Positions 1-8,817 of a stretch of DNA of 13,833 nt are shown here, piece by piece (position 1 is the stretch's first letter; each line of letters starts with the position of its first letter). Under the pieces are notes generated by a model. It worked only from the letters and a program-made list of their open reading frames with translations. It made no database searches and was not told the origin of the DNA. The DNA comes from Desulfobacterales bacterium. Lineage in GTDB: Bacteria > Desulfobacterota > Desulfobacteria > Desulfobacterales > JAUWMJ01. Both the position numbers and the translations under genes were made by a program. The stretch covers positions 1 through 13,833 of the forward strand of contig JAUWMJ010000025.1 in the NCBI GenBank assembly GCA_030613225.1. The letters run 5' to 3'.

Positions 1-1
1 G

Positions 2-190
2 AATGACAAAGACAAGGCTATGCTTCTCTTTGTTCTAAAGGCAGTGAAAACTCCAGATTCGGTTGAGCAAAAGGATGTGGATGCCCTGCATGAGCTGGGA
101 TGGACTGATCAGGATATTCTAGAAGCCACAAATCACGGAGCAGATATGGTCCGGCACGGAATCCTGTTTAAGACATTTAAAATGGATTAG
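2..190 (+). CDS. AhpD-like / carboxymuconolactone decarboxylase family protein, C-terminal part
   Basis: This is an open frame from the left edge to a TAG at 188-190; the start lies outside the window, so only 62 residues are visible. The visible protein has a short helix (AMLLFVLKAVKTPDSV), then DVDALHELGWTDQDILEA, then a final helix ending FKTFKMD. In peroxidase-related AhpD-like proteins the last third has the same order: a helix, a D-V-x-A-L-x-x-x-G-(W/F)-(T/S)-D-x-x-I-L-x-A segment, and a closing helix. The catalytic CxxC of the family would lie upstream and cannot be checked. The likely role is a small peroxidase or disulfide-reductase-like enzyme. It appears unrelated to the genes that follow and probably marks the border of the accessory block. 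Family assignment is from memory of the conserved segment. Confidence 0.6.
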   Translation, partial: NDKDKAMLLFVLKAVKTPDSVEQKDVDALHELGWTDQDILEATNHGADMVRHGILFKTFKMD

Positions 191-300
191 ACAACCTGGG
201 CCTGCTCCCATAATAATGCATAGTTTTATGACCTTATCTATTTACAGTTGGAAAGTCAAAATATGGCGAAAATATCTCAGCTACTCAAGGAGTAACAACA
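191..300 (+). promoter_or_regulatory. Leader of the defence cassette with a strong ribosome binding site
   Basis: This 110-base gap separates the AhpD-like gene from the helicase. AAGGAG at 287-292 lies 8 bases before the ATG at 301 and fixes that start. The cassette promoter should lie here if the four genes are transcribed separately from the upstream gene, but I see only weak matches, for example TTTACA at 241-246 with no good -10 at normal spacing. The short TGGG/CCCA pairing near 197-210 is too weak to be called a terminator. Confidence 0.45.
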
Positions 301-3300
301 ATGCAAGAATCCATAGATATTTTTAATATTCACAAAAAAGTAATGGATGACTACAAGCATTTTGTTAGCAGCTTTATAAATATCGAAGATAAAAGAATAA
401 AAGAAGTAGTTGAAACAGAAATAAATCAAGGTAAGTTCTGGCCTGAACCTTTAATACAGTTTAACCCTTCATTTGAACAAGGTGAATCAGCACAGTCCCT
501 TTGTGACAAAGGCATACTGCATCCGGATATAGCTAATATTTTTAAGAATTACGATCTGTTCAAACATCAGGTTGAAGCAATAAAAAAAGGTATCGAGGGT
601 TTGGATTTTGTCGTTACTTCAGGTACAGGCTCCGGCAAGTCATTAACTTTTTTAGGCACAATATTTGATTACCTTTTACAAAATAAAACCGGAGCCGGGA
701 TTAAAGCGGTTATTGTTTATCCTATGAACGCTTTAATTAATTCCCAGTCTGAAGAGATAAAAAAATTTAGAGACAACTACAAAAATGCAACCGGTAAGGA
801 TTTTCCAATAACATTTGCAAAATACACGGGCCAGGAGGATGAAGAAGAAAGAAAGAGGATAAAGAGCAAACTCCCGGACATTATCCTTACAAATTATATG
901 ATGCTTGAGTTGATCCTGACAAGATCAAAAGAAGATATTATCCGAAATTCAATATTTGATAATCTTAAATACCTTGTATTGGATGAACTTCACACTTACA
1001 GAGGCAGACAGGGATCAGATGTAGCTATTTTAATAAGAAGAATTAAAGCACAGGCGGCTAATAGCATATTATGTATAGGCACTTCAGCCACTATGGTTTC
1101 TGAGGGTACAATTTTTGAACAGAAAAAGAAAGTGTCTGAGGTCGCATCAAAGATGTTCGGGACTCTGTTTTCAGAAGAGCAGGTTATCAATGAATATCTG
1201 ATTAGATGTTTTGATTTTCAAGGCAAACTGCCGAGTAAAAAAGATTTGGTAAAAGTCTTACAGGAAGAAATCAATCCTGATGACCCGGAAGAAAAATTAA
1301 AAACATTCCCATTAAGCGCCTGGCTTGAAAACAGAATAGCTCTTGATGAAAACAGCGGTCTGCTCGTAAGGCATAAACCCATGCAGTTTTCCCAGATAGT
1401 AAATCAGCTTGCCGAAGATACCGGTCTCGATGTAAGCCTTTGCGAATCACAGATAAGAAAGTTTTTGAGATGGATATCAAATGTTAACGAAAAGCTTGAA
1501 GATAAAAGATATACATACCTTCCGTATAAAGTTCACCAACTGATATCCCAAACAGGGACTGTATATGTTTCTCTGGACAATACTGATGACCGAACTATAA
1601 GTCTCGATCCTGCAAGCCATAAGGGCCATGGTGACAACAGAATTCCTTTATTTCCGGTAGTCTTTTCCAGGATTTCAGGTCATGAATTTATCTGTGTGAA
1701 TAAAGATCTTGATAATGAAGTTTTAAGGCCACGTGAGTTCAGAGAAATTTTAAGCGATGAAGAAGACATTACCTCAGGATATATTATTAAAGGCTCGGAT
1801 GTGTGGAATCCTGATACAGATCTTGAACAACTTCCTCCTGCCTGGGTTAAAGTTGACAGATCGGGTAATTACAAGCCTCAAAAAAGATATAAGGACAGAT
1901 TACCCCAAAAAATATATTTTGATCAAAAAGGAAATTTTTCAAGCAGAAACGAATATGAATATGAAGGCTGGTTTATGCCGGCAAAGCTTTTATTCGATCC
2001 TACATGCGGGGCGCAATACGATCCAAAAACAAATGAAGCAACGAAACTCACAAGGCTGGGCAGTGAAGGCCGCATCACGTCAACAACAGTGTTGTCATAT
2101 TCAGTTTTAACTCAACTTGAGGAGCATGGATTTCAGCCAAAAGACCAGAAGTTATTAAGCTTTACAGATAACAGGCAGGATGCCGCCCTTCAGTCAGGTC
2201 ATTTCAATGATTCATTAAAAGTTGTTCAGCTTAGATCAGCAATTTGTCAGGCCCTTATTAAAGACAAAGAGAGGGATTTTACAAATCTGGATCAGGCCAT
2301 ATTCGAGGCCCTTGATCTTTCTCCGGAAGAATATGCTGCTAATCCCGCAACAAAATTTCCTGGAGCAATAAAGGACAATGAAAATGCATTAAAAAACTAT
2401 TTAATGTATCGTGCCCTCTATGACTTAAGACGCGGCTGGCGGGTTGTGCTTCCTAACCTTGAGCAATGCGCTCTTCTTAGCATTGACTACAAACATCTCA
2501 ATGAGAACTGTACGTCTGATGAAAGCTGGCAAGGCGTGCCATTTCTTGAGGACCTTTCACATAAGGAGCGGACTGATATCGTTTCTGAAATTCTGGAATT
2601 TTTCAGGAAATCTTATGCACTGTCCAGTGAGGAGTATTTAACTCAAAACGCTATTAATGAGAAATACAAAGAAATTAAAGAAAGGTTAAAATCCCCATGG
2701 AAATTTGATGAAAACGAAAAAATAGCAACCCCGGTCAAAATGGCATATGAACCGTTAAAAAGAGGTTCCAGGATTTTCTGGAAAAGTATAGGGCCAACAA
2801 GTGCTTTGGGGAAATATTTTAAAGAGAAAGCTAAACTCAAGGGAATCGTTTTCAATAATAAAACTTACATAAATTTCATAAAACTATTACTAAAACTGCT
2901 AACAGAAGCAGGCTGGCTGAAGGAAACAACTGAAAAAAACAGGGACAATAAGGAAACATATCTATACCAGCTTAGGATTGACCAGATTATATGGAAGATA
3001 GGTGATGGCAAAACCATAAAGCCGGATTATGTTAAAATCAGATCATATAAAGGTTATGAACAAAAACCGAACACTTTTTATCAGAAATTATACCAGACTG
3101 ATTTTAGAAGCAGGAAAAAGCTGATTGGCAAGGAGCATACCGGCCAGATAGGCAATGAAGACAGGATAGAAAGGGAAGAAAAATTCAAAACAGGCGAATA
3201 CAGCGCCCTGTTCTGCTCACCTACGATGGAGCTTGGAATTGATATTGCAGATTTAAACGTTGTCCATATGAGAAATGTCCCACCCAACCCTGCAAACTAT

Positions 3301-5391
3301 GCACAAAGAAGCGGCAGGGCAGGAAGGAGCGGTCAGGCAGCGCTAATCTTTACAAGTTGTTCCGTGTATTCACCACATGACAGCCATTACTTCAAACATG
3401 CAACTGATCTTGTATCAGGCATTGTGGCCCCGCCTAAAATTGACCTCACAAACCAGGAATTGCTGGAGGCACATCTTAATGCAATATATCTTGCAAAAGT
3501 AAAACTAAGTGAGCTGAATCAGCATCTGATCGATCTTGTTGATAAAGACGATAAGGAAAATCTCCCTTTGTTATCTGAAATAAAGGAGCGGCTATATTTA
3601 GGACAGCATTTAAAAAATGAGATAAAACTGACATTTGAAAAAGTAATTGATGATATTGGAACCGGGATGCCTTCAACTTTGTCATGGCTGAATGATGAAT
3701 GGATAGACAGAGTAATCAACCTGGCACCTAAAACTTTTGACAGGTCTTTGGATAGATGGAGAAGATTATATATTGCCGTCCAAAAACAACTTTCTGAGGC
3801 TAACAGGATCATAGAAAGCGGCCTGTATCTGAGCACATCCGATGAAATGAAGGAGGCTAAAAGAAATGTTGCCCAGGCAATCAGGCAGAGAGATCTTCTT
3901 GAAAACAGAATATCTTACAGCAGCCTGTCGGAATTTTACCCTTACCGATATCTTGCATCTGAGGGTTTCCTGCCCGGATATAATTTCACACGCCTGCCCA
4001 TGAGAACATATATTCCTGTCGGTGATTCAGGAGAATATATATCACGACCAAGGTTTATTGCTTTAAGAGAGTTCGGTCCACGTAATATTATTTATCACAA
4101 AGGCTCCAAGTATCAGATAGAGCAATTGCTTTCACAGGAGTCGGAATCGCATTTAAAATCTGCAAAGGTCAGTACAAAGTCAGGTTATATCCTGATGGAA
4201 GATGAATATGATTATGAAATATGTCCTTTCAGTAATGTTTCGCTCAGTGGAGGTGAAAATAAGGAAATATTTACAGACCTTCTTGAAATGGCTGAAACCC
4301 GCACAAGGGAAATGGACAGGATCTCCTGTGAAGAGGAAGAGAGGCTCTCCCGCGGATTCGACATTAAAACATACTTTTCCATGCCGGCAGGTGGCCTGGA
4401 TAATATCCGCACTGCTAAAATTAAAAATGACGATGAAGAGTTCTTATATGTACGTTTTCTTCCATGCGCCCGTCTGGTACAGATCAACAATAAATGGCGG
4501 CGGTCAAAGGCTAAAGGCTTTTTAATGGGCTTAAATACAGGCGCATGGAAGAAAGAAACCTTTGATCATAATGCAGAATCAGCTGAACCGGTCAGAAGGA
4601 TAAAACTTGTCGCATATGATACGGCAGATGCCCTTTATATTGAGCCGATTAAATCTCTGGCCCTCACTCCGGCAGGCGTTATTACTTTGCAATACGCCCT
4701 CAAGCGCGCAGTTGAGAATGTTTTTCAGGTTGAGCCAAGAGAGATCGGTGCAGAGCTTATGGGAGATGAATCACAACCAAATATTTTTCTCTATGAGGCT
4801 TCAGAAGGGAGCCTTGGTGTTTTATCACAGTTTATTGAAGACAAGGATGTTTTTAGAAATGTTATTTCAGAAGCGATCAGCATATGCCGCTTTGATGATG
4901 AAAACTATGATGATGAAGCCTCTTATGATGATCTTTTGAACTATTATAACCAGCGATATCATGATGTGATTAACCGGTTTGAGATTAAAGATGCCCTTGA
5001 AAAGCTCAAAGTGTGTGATGTTGAAATCATTACCAGCAAAATATTTGGAGATTATGAAGAGCAGTATCAGCAGCTTTTAAAAGGTATTGATCCGAATTCT
5101 TCAACCGAACTTAAATTTCTAAATTATCTTCATGATAACGGCCTGAAGCTGCCGGATGGCACCCAGAAAGTTGTTGAAGGAATTTACTGCCAGCCTGATT
5201 TTTTCTATGAACCTGATGTGTGGGTTTTTTGCGATGGAACGCCCCATGATAAGCCTGAAGTTAAGAAAAAAGACAGAAACCAGCGCAGTGCGATTCTGAA
5301 CAGAGGGGATCAGGTTTTTGTGCATTATTACCAGGATAAATTGGAAGATATAATCGGCAAAAGGCCGGATATTTTTAAAAAGGTAAAATAA
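301..5391 (+). CDS. Giant DEAD/DEAH-type helicase with DUF1998-like region and C-terminal Vsr-like nuclease domain (DISARM DrmA/DrmB-like)
   Basis: A 1696-residue superfamily 2 helicase. Lobe 1 has Walker A (S107-GTGSGKS-S114, K113), a DELH Walker B box (D228-H231) and SAT (262-264). Family marks follow: F565-DPTCGAQY, GSEGR (587-591) and FTDNRQDAALQSGHFND (621-637). A long insert includes a winged-helix-like stretch near 860-885. Lobe 2 has EHTGQ (945-949), GIDIADL (979-985) and the motif VI box QRSGRAGR (1002-1009). Residues about 1440-1550 resemble DUF1998, ending in YDDLLNYYNQ (1542-1551), but the usual cysteines are missing. Residues about 1590-1690 look like a Vsr/DUF559-type PD-(D/E)XK domain: E1603, PDFFY (D1633), VFCDG..H (D1645, H1649). 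It combines the features of DISARM DrmA and DUF1998-bearing DrmB. The expected role is ATP-driven translocation on phage DNA coupled to cleavage. It is the first gene of the operon. Helicase identity is firm; the nuclease call is motif-based. Confidence 0.88.
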   Translation: MQESIDIFNIHKKVMDDYKHFVSSFINIEDKRIKEVVETEINQGKFWPEPLIQFNPSFEQGESAQSLCDKGILHPDIANIFKNYDLFKHQVEAIKKGIEGLDFVVTSGTGSGKSLTFLGTIFDYLLQNKTGAGIKAVIVYPMNALINSQSEEIKKFRDNYKNATGKDFPITFAKYTGQEDEEERKRIKSKLPDIILTNYMMLELILTRSKEDIIRNSIFDNLKYLVLDELHTYRGRQGSDVAILIRRIKAQAANSILCIGTSATMVSEGTIFEQKKKVSEVASKMFGTLFSEEQVINEYLIRCFDFQGKLPSKKDLVKVLQEEINPDDPEEKLKTFPLSAWLENRIALDENSGLLVRHKPMQFSQIVNQLAEDTGLDVSLCESQIRKFLRWISNVNEKLEDKRYTYLPYKVHQLISQTGTVYVSLDNTDDRTISLDPASHKGHGDNRIPLFPVVFSRISGHEFICVNKDLDNEVLRPREFREILSDEEDITSGYIIKGSDVWNPDTDLEQLPPAWVKVDRSGNYKPQKRYKDRLPQKIYFDQKGNFSSRNEYEYEGWFMPAKLLFDPTCGAQYDPKTNEATKLTRLGSEGRITSTTVLSYSVLTQLEEHGFQPKDQKLLSFTDNRQDAALQSGHFNDSLKVVQLRSAICQALIKDKERDFTNLDQAIFEALDLSPEEYAANPATKFPGAIKDNENALKNYLMYRALYDLRRGWRVVLPNLEQCALLSIDYKHLNENCTSDESWQGVPFLEDLSHKERTDIVSEILEFFRKSYALSSEEYLTQNAINEKYKEIKERLKSPWKFDENEKIATPVKMAYEPLKRGSRIFWKSIGPTSALGKYFKEKAKLKGIVFNNKTYINFIKLLLKLLTEAGWLKETTEKNRDNKETYLYQLRIDQIIWKIGDGKTIKPDYVKIRSYKGYEQKPNTFYQKLYQTDFRSRKKLIGKEHTGQIGNEDRIEREEKFKTGEYSALFCSPTMELGIDIADLNVVHMRNVPPNPANYAQRSGRAGRSGQAALIFTSCSVYSPHDSHYFKHATDLVSGIVAPPKIDLTNQELLEAHLNAIYLAKVKLSELNQHLIDLVDKDDKENLPLLSEIKERLYLGQHLKNEIKLTFEKVIDDIGTGMPSTLSWLNDEWIDRVINLAPKTFDRSLDRWRRLYIAVQKQLSEANRIIESGLYLSTSDEMKEAKRNVAQAIRQRDLLENRISYSSLSEFYPYRYLASEGFLPGYNFTRLPMRTYIPVGDSGEYISRPRFIALREFGPRNIIYHKGSKYQIEQLLSQESESHLKSAKVSTKSGYILMEDEYDYEICPFSNVSLSGGENKEIFTDLLEMAETRTREMDRISCEEEERLSRGFDIKTYFSMPAGGLDNIRTAKIKNDDEEFLYVRFLPCARLVQINNKWRRSKAKGFLMGLNTGAWKKETFDHNAESAEPVRRIKLVAYDTADALYIEPIKSLALTPAGVITLQYALKRAVENVFQVEPREIGAELMGDESQPNIFLYEASEGSLGVLSQFIEDKDVFRNVISEAISICRFDDENYDDEASYDDLLNYYNQRYHDVINRFEIKDALEKLKVCDVEIITSKIFGDYEEQYQQLLKGIDPNSSTELKFLNYLHDNGLKLPDGTQKVVEGIYCQPDFFYEPDVWVFCDGTPHDKPEVKKKDRNQRSAILNRGDQVFVHYYQDKLEDIIGKRPDIFKKVK

Positions 5392-5395
5392 ATCC

Positions 5396-8251
5396 ATGAG
5401 ATTCAAAGCAGGTTCACTGGTTTCAGCCCGAAACAGGGACTGGGTTGTCCTCCCTTCAAATGATGACAAGCTGGTTTTGTTAAAGCCGCTTGGCGGGTCA
5501 GAAGAAGAAATAACAGGTATTTATCTACCCCTTGCTTTTGCCGAGGACAGGATCGAGTCCGCAAATTTTCCATATCCTTCTGCGAAAGATCTGGGGGATA
5601 TTGCCTCTGCCAGACTGCTTCACAATGCTGCAAGGCTGTCCTTTAGAAACGGTGCAGGCCCTTTCAGGTCTTTGGCAAAGTTTTCATTCAGGCCGCGCTC
5701 CTACCAGATGGTTCCGCTTATCATGGCGCTCAAGCAGGAAGGCCCCATACGGCTGTTAATTGCAGATGATGTGGGTGTGGGCAAAACAATCGAAGCCCTG
5801 ATAATATTAAAAGAGCTTCTTGAAAGAAGAGAGATAAAACGTTTTGCCGTTATTGTTCTGCCCCATTTATGTGAGCAGTGGCAGGCAGAGCTCAAAGACA
5901 AATTCGGTATTGAGGCTGTTGTCATCAGGTCAAACACACAGGCAAGGCTGGACAGGGAAATTCCGGGCGACACGAGCGTATTTCACCATTATCCATACCA
6001 GGTTATTTCCATTGATTATATAAAATCCGACCAGCGCAGGCAGGTTTTTATTCAGGAATGTCCGGACTTTATTATTGTTGATGAGGCACATACATGCTCG
6101 GTGGCTTCAGGAGCAAAGACCGTCCAGCAGCAGAGATATCAACTCATTAGAGATATTTCAAAAAAGCCCGGCCAGCATATGATGTATCTTACCGCAACTC
6201 CTCACAGTGGCAAGTCAGAGCAGTTCAGCTCCCTTCTCGGTTTAATACAGCCTGAATATCAGTCTCTTGATCTTCCAGGCGCGACTCAAAACCAGCGCAG
6301 GGACCTTGCAAGATATTATGTTCAGAGAAGGCGGGCTGATGTCGAAAAGTGGATGAACGAAGACACCCCTTTCCCAAAACGGGATGCCGGAGAATTTCAG
6401 TATGACCTGTCAAAAAAGTATTCAGAGTTTTATGATGATATCCTCGATTTTGCACTCGGCCTGACAAGAAGCGGTGATCTTCATGAAGGCAGGAAACGCA
6501 TAAGATACTGGTCCGCTCTTGCTCTGCTTAGGGGTGTAATGTCAAGCCCTGCTGCAGGCGTTGAAATGATAAAAAACCGGATAAAAAACAAGGTAAAAAA
6601 ACAAACTGTTTCTGATGAAACTGACGATGCTGTTGAAACAGATGAAAACCCAATCATAGATGATGATTATGACAGCGCAAAGGATTATACACCCACCGGA
6701 ATTATAAATAAAACAGACTGGACAGACACTGAAAATAAAAAGTTGGATAAACTTGCAAAGCTGCTGGAAGAACTTCATGGTATAGATCACGATTTAAAAG
6801 CAGCCCGAGTACTGGAAATTGTCAGCAAATGGCTGAAAGAGGGCTATAACCCTGTTGTGTTCTGCCGTTTTATCAAAACTGCCAATTACCTTGGAGAGAT
6901 TCTTAAAATAAATTTGAAAAAAATCAATATTCAGGTTGTTACCAGTGAAGATCCTGACGAGGTCAGGAAGGCAAGAATCGATGACATGGAATCATCTTCC
7001 AAAAAGATTCTTGTCGCTACCGACTGCATGAGCGAAGGAATAAACCTTCAGGATCAGTTTACCGCAGTGTTGCATTATGACCTTCCCTGGAACCCGAACC
7101 GCCTGGAACAGCGTGAAGGGAGAATTGACCGTTACGGCCAGAGGTCGGAAAATGTTAAGGCATACCTTTTGTACGGCACAAACAACCCAATAGACGGAGT
7201 TGTGCTGAAAGTCCTTTTAAGAAAAGTACGGGAGATTAGGCGCTCTACGGGAATTTCCATACCATTTCCTGAAGACAGCAAATCCCTTATGGATTCAGTT
7301 CTCCAGGCTGTTATTTCAGATTCACAAGCTGCGGCAAAAAGGCGCAATGCAAGACAGCTTACATTTGATTTCGGTGAAGTCAATGAAGTCAGACAAAAGG
7401 AGCTTATTGCAACAAAGGCTATTGAAGAGGCAGCAGACCGTGAACATGCATCACGAACCATATTTGCTCAGCATGCCATTAAGGCAAATGAAATCGAGCA
7501 GGACCTCAAACAGGCAGATGAGGCTATTGGAAACCCTGAAGCAGTTGAGTCTTTTGTTACAGAATCGTTAATGAACATCCTTGGAGTTCAGATATCAAAA
7601 GACAGAAAAGCCTATGGATATACACTGTTTACGATAAACCTTCCGCCTGTTTTAAAAAGCGCTCTCCCTCCGGAAAAACAGCTCAAGGTCAGTTTTTTCT
7701 CACCCACTCCTGAAGGATATATCTATCTTGGTCGAAATCATCTTTTTGTTGAACAGCTTTGCCAGTATCTTATGGCAAACGCGTTAAGCAGTAATACCGA
7801 ATACGGCCCTGCCAGGTCAGCCGTAATAAAATGCAAAGACGTAAAGATTAAAACAACACTTTTACTTTTCAGGGTCAGAAACGTTATCGAGGAAAAGAAA
7901 GGCAAAAACCAGTTTGTAGCCGAGGAAATGCTTTTATGGGGCTACAGGGGCAGCCCTTCTGATAATGATATTTTAGATAAGGATGAAGTCAGGCATTTGA
8001 TGGATCAGGTACTTCCGTCCGCAAATATTACTGAGCAGGCAAAGGCGAGCTTTCTTGAAAATGAGCTGGAAAACATTTCAGAGCTTAGAAATGAATTTGA
8101 TAAAATTGCCCTTAAAAGGGCTGAAATCCTGGTTGATGCCCATGAGCGGTTCAGAAAAATAATGGGCGGAAAAAGATTCAAGGTTGTTGAGCCTGTTCTC
8201 CCAATGGATCTAATGGGAGTATATATTTTATTGCCGGACAGAGGGAATTAA
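5396..8251 (+). CDS. SNF2/RapA-type DNA helicase, DrmD-like
   Basis: A 951-residue SNF2-family ATPase. It has a Q-like motif in RSYQ, Walker A DDVGVGKT (D124-T131, K130), DEAH (229-232), TATPH (266-270), an ATDCMSEGINLQ motif V (541-552) and a QREGRIDRYGQ motif VI (572-582). A charged linker near 395-430, rich in Lys then Asp/Glu, separates the two lobes. The segment after the helicase core includes QLTFDFGE (654-661), followed by a helical region and a C-terminal domain like that of RapA/DrmD-type defence helicases. It begins 4 bases after the previous stop. AAAAGG at 5378-5383, inside the end of that gene, probably serves as its ribosome site, so the two genes are very likely co-transcribed and translationally coupled. 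In DISARM the matching subunit is DrmD, whose exact reaction is not established. SNF2 family is certain; the DrmD assignment rests on context and overall layout. Confidence 0.85.
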   Translation: MRFKAGSLVSARNRDWVVLPSNDDKLVLLKPLGGSEEEITGIYLPLAFAEDRIESANFPYPSAKDLGDIASARLLHNAARLSFRNGAGPFRSLAKFSFRPRSYQMVPLIMALKQEGPIRLLIADDVGVGKTIEALIILKELLERREIKRFAVIVLPHLCEQWQAELKDKFGIEAVVIRSNTQARLDREIPGDTSVFHHYPYQVISIDYIKSDQRRQVFIQECPDFIIVDEAHTCSVASGAKTVQQQRYQLIRDISKKPGQHMMYLTATPHSGKSEQFSSLLGLIQPEYQSLDLPGATQNQRRDLARYYVQRRRADVEKWMNEDTPFPKRDAGEFQYDLSKKYSEFYDDILDFALGLTRSGDLHEGRKRIRYWSALALLRGVMSSPAAGVEMIKNRIKNKVKKQTVSDETDDAVETDENPIIDDDYDSAKDYTPTGIINKTDWTDTENKKLDKLAKLLEELHGIDHDLKAARVLEIVSKWLKEGYNPVVFCRFIKTANYLGEILKINLKKINIQVVTSEDPDEVRKARIDDMESSSKKILVATDCMSEGINLQDQFTAVLHYDLPWNPNRLEQREGRIDRYGQRSENVKAYLLYGTNNPIDGVVLKVLLRKVREIRRSTGISIPFPEDSKSLMDSVLQAVISDSQAAAKRRNARQLTFDFGEVNEVRQKELIATKAIEEAADREHASRTIFAQHAIKANEIEQDLKQADEAIGNPEAVESFVTESLMNILGVQISKDRKAYGYTLFTINLPPVLKSALPPEKQLKVSFFSPTPEGYIYLGRNHLFVEQLCQYLMANALSSNTEYGPARSAVIKCKDVKIKTTLLLFRVRNVIEEKKGKNQFVAEEMLLWGYRGSPSDNDILDKDEVRHLMDQVLPSANITEQAKASFLENELENISELRNEFDKIALKRAEILVDAHERFRKIMGGKRFKVVEPVLPMDLMGVYILLPDRGN

Positions 8252-8262
8252 AAAGGTGCTTA

Positions 8263-8814
8263 ATGAAAAAAATGATACCTATAGAAAGAATTGCGAGTAA
8301 GATTTACCTCATACGGGATATGAAGGTTATGCTGGACAGGGATCTGGCGGAGCTTTACGCTGTTGAAACAAGACGTTTAAAGGAACAGGTACGAAGAAAC
8401 ATTGAAAGATTTCCGGAAGATTTCATGTTTGAACTAACACAAGAGGAATTAAAAAATTGGAGATCGCAATTTGCGACCTCCAATCAGGATTTAATGGGAT
8501 TACGTGTTAAACCATTTGTTTTTACAGAGCATGGTGTACTGATGCTTTCTTCTGTATTAAAAAGCGAAAGAGCTGTTCAGGTAAACATACAAATAATGCG
8601 GACATTTACAAAACTCCGCCAGGTGATTCTCGATAATGAAGACTTCAGAAGGGAGCTGGATAAACTCAACCAGATCACCGAAGAGCGGTTTCGTATAGTA
8701 TTTGAAACTCTGGATAAGTTATTGGCAGTAGAAATTAAGCCTAAGAAAAAAATCGGATATACGGTAAAAGAGAAAGTAACCAAATACGGGCACGCAAAGC
8801 CACAAAGGTACTAA
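8263..8814 (+). CDS. ORF6N-domain protein (phage antirepressor-type DNA-binding domain)
   Basis: A 183-residue protein. Residues about 7-95 match the ORF6N domain: IASKIYLIRDMKVMLDRDLA, then LYAVETRRLKEQVRRN, FPEDFMFELT, the RSQFATSN segment and FTEHGVLMLSSVL. A coiled-coil-like helix follows (about 110-150), then the usual lysine-rich tail with KKKIGY. ORF6N domains occur in phage KilA-N/antirepressor proteins and in many chromosomal accessory genes; DNA binding is the accepted guess, without a known target. The ATG at 8263 has AAAAGG at 8251-8256, six bases away; M4 at 8272 is a possible alternative. It lies 11 bases after the SNF2 gene and is therefore part of the operon. It could be a regulator of the cassette or a phage sensor; nothing in the sequence decides between these. 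Confidence 0.82.
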   Translation: MKKMIPIERIASKIYLIRDMKVMLDRDLAELYAVETRRLKEQVRRNIERFPEDFMFELTQEELKNWRSQFATSNQDLMGLRVKPFVFTEHGVLMLSSVLKSERAVQVNIQIMRTFTKLRQVILDNEDFRRELDKLNQITEERFRIVFETLDKLLAVEIKPKKKIGYTVKEKVTKYGHAKPQRY

Positions 8815-8817
8815 AAA

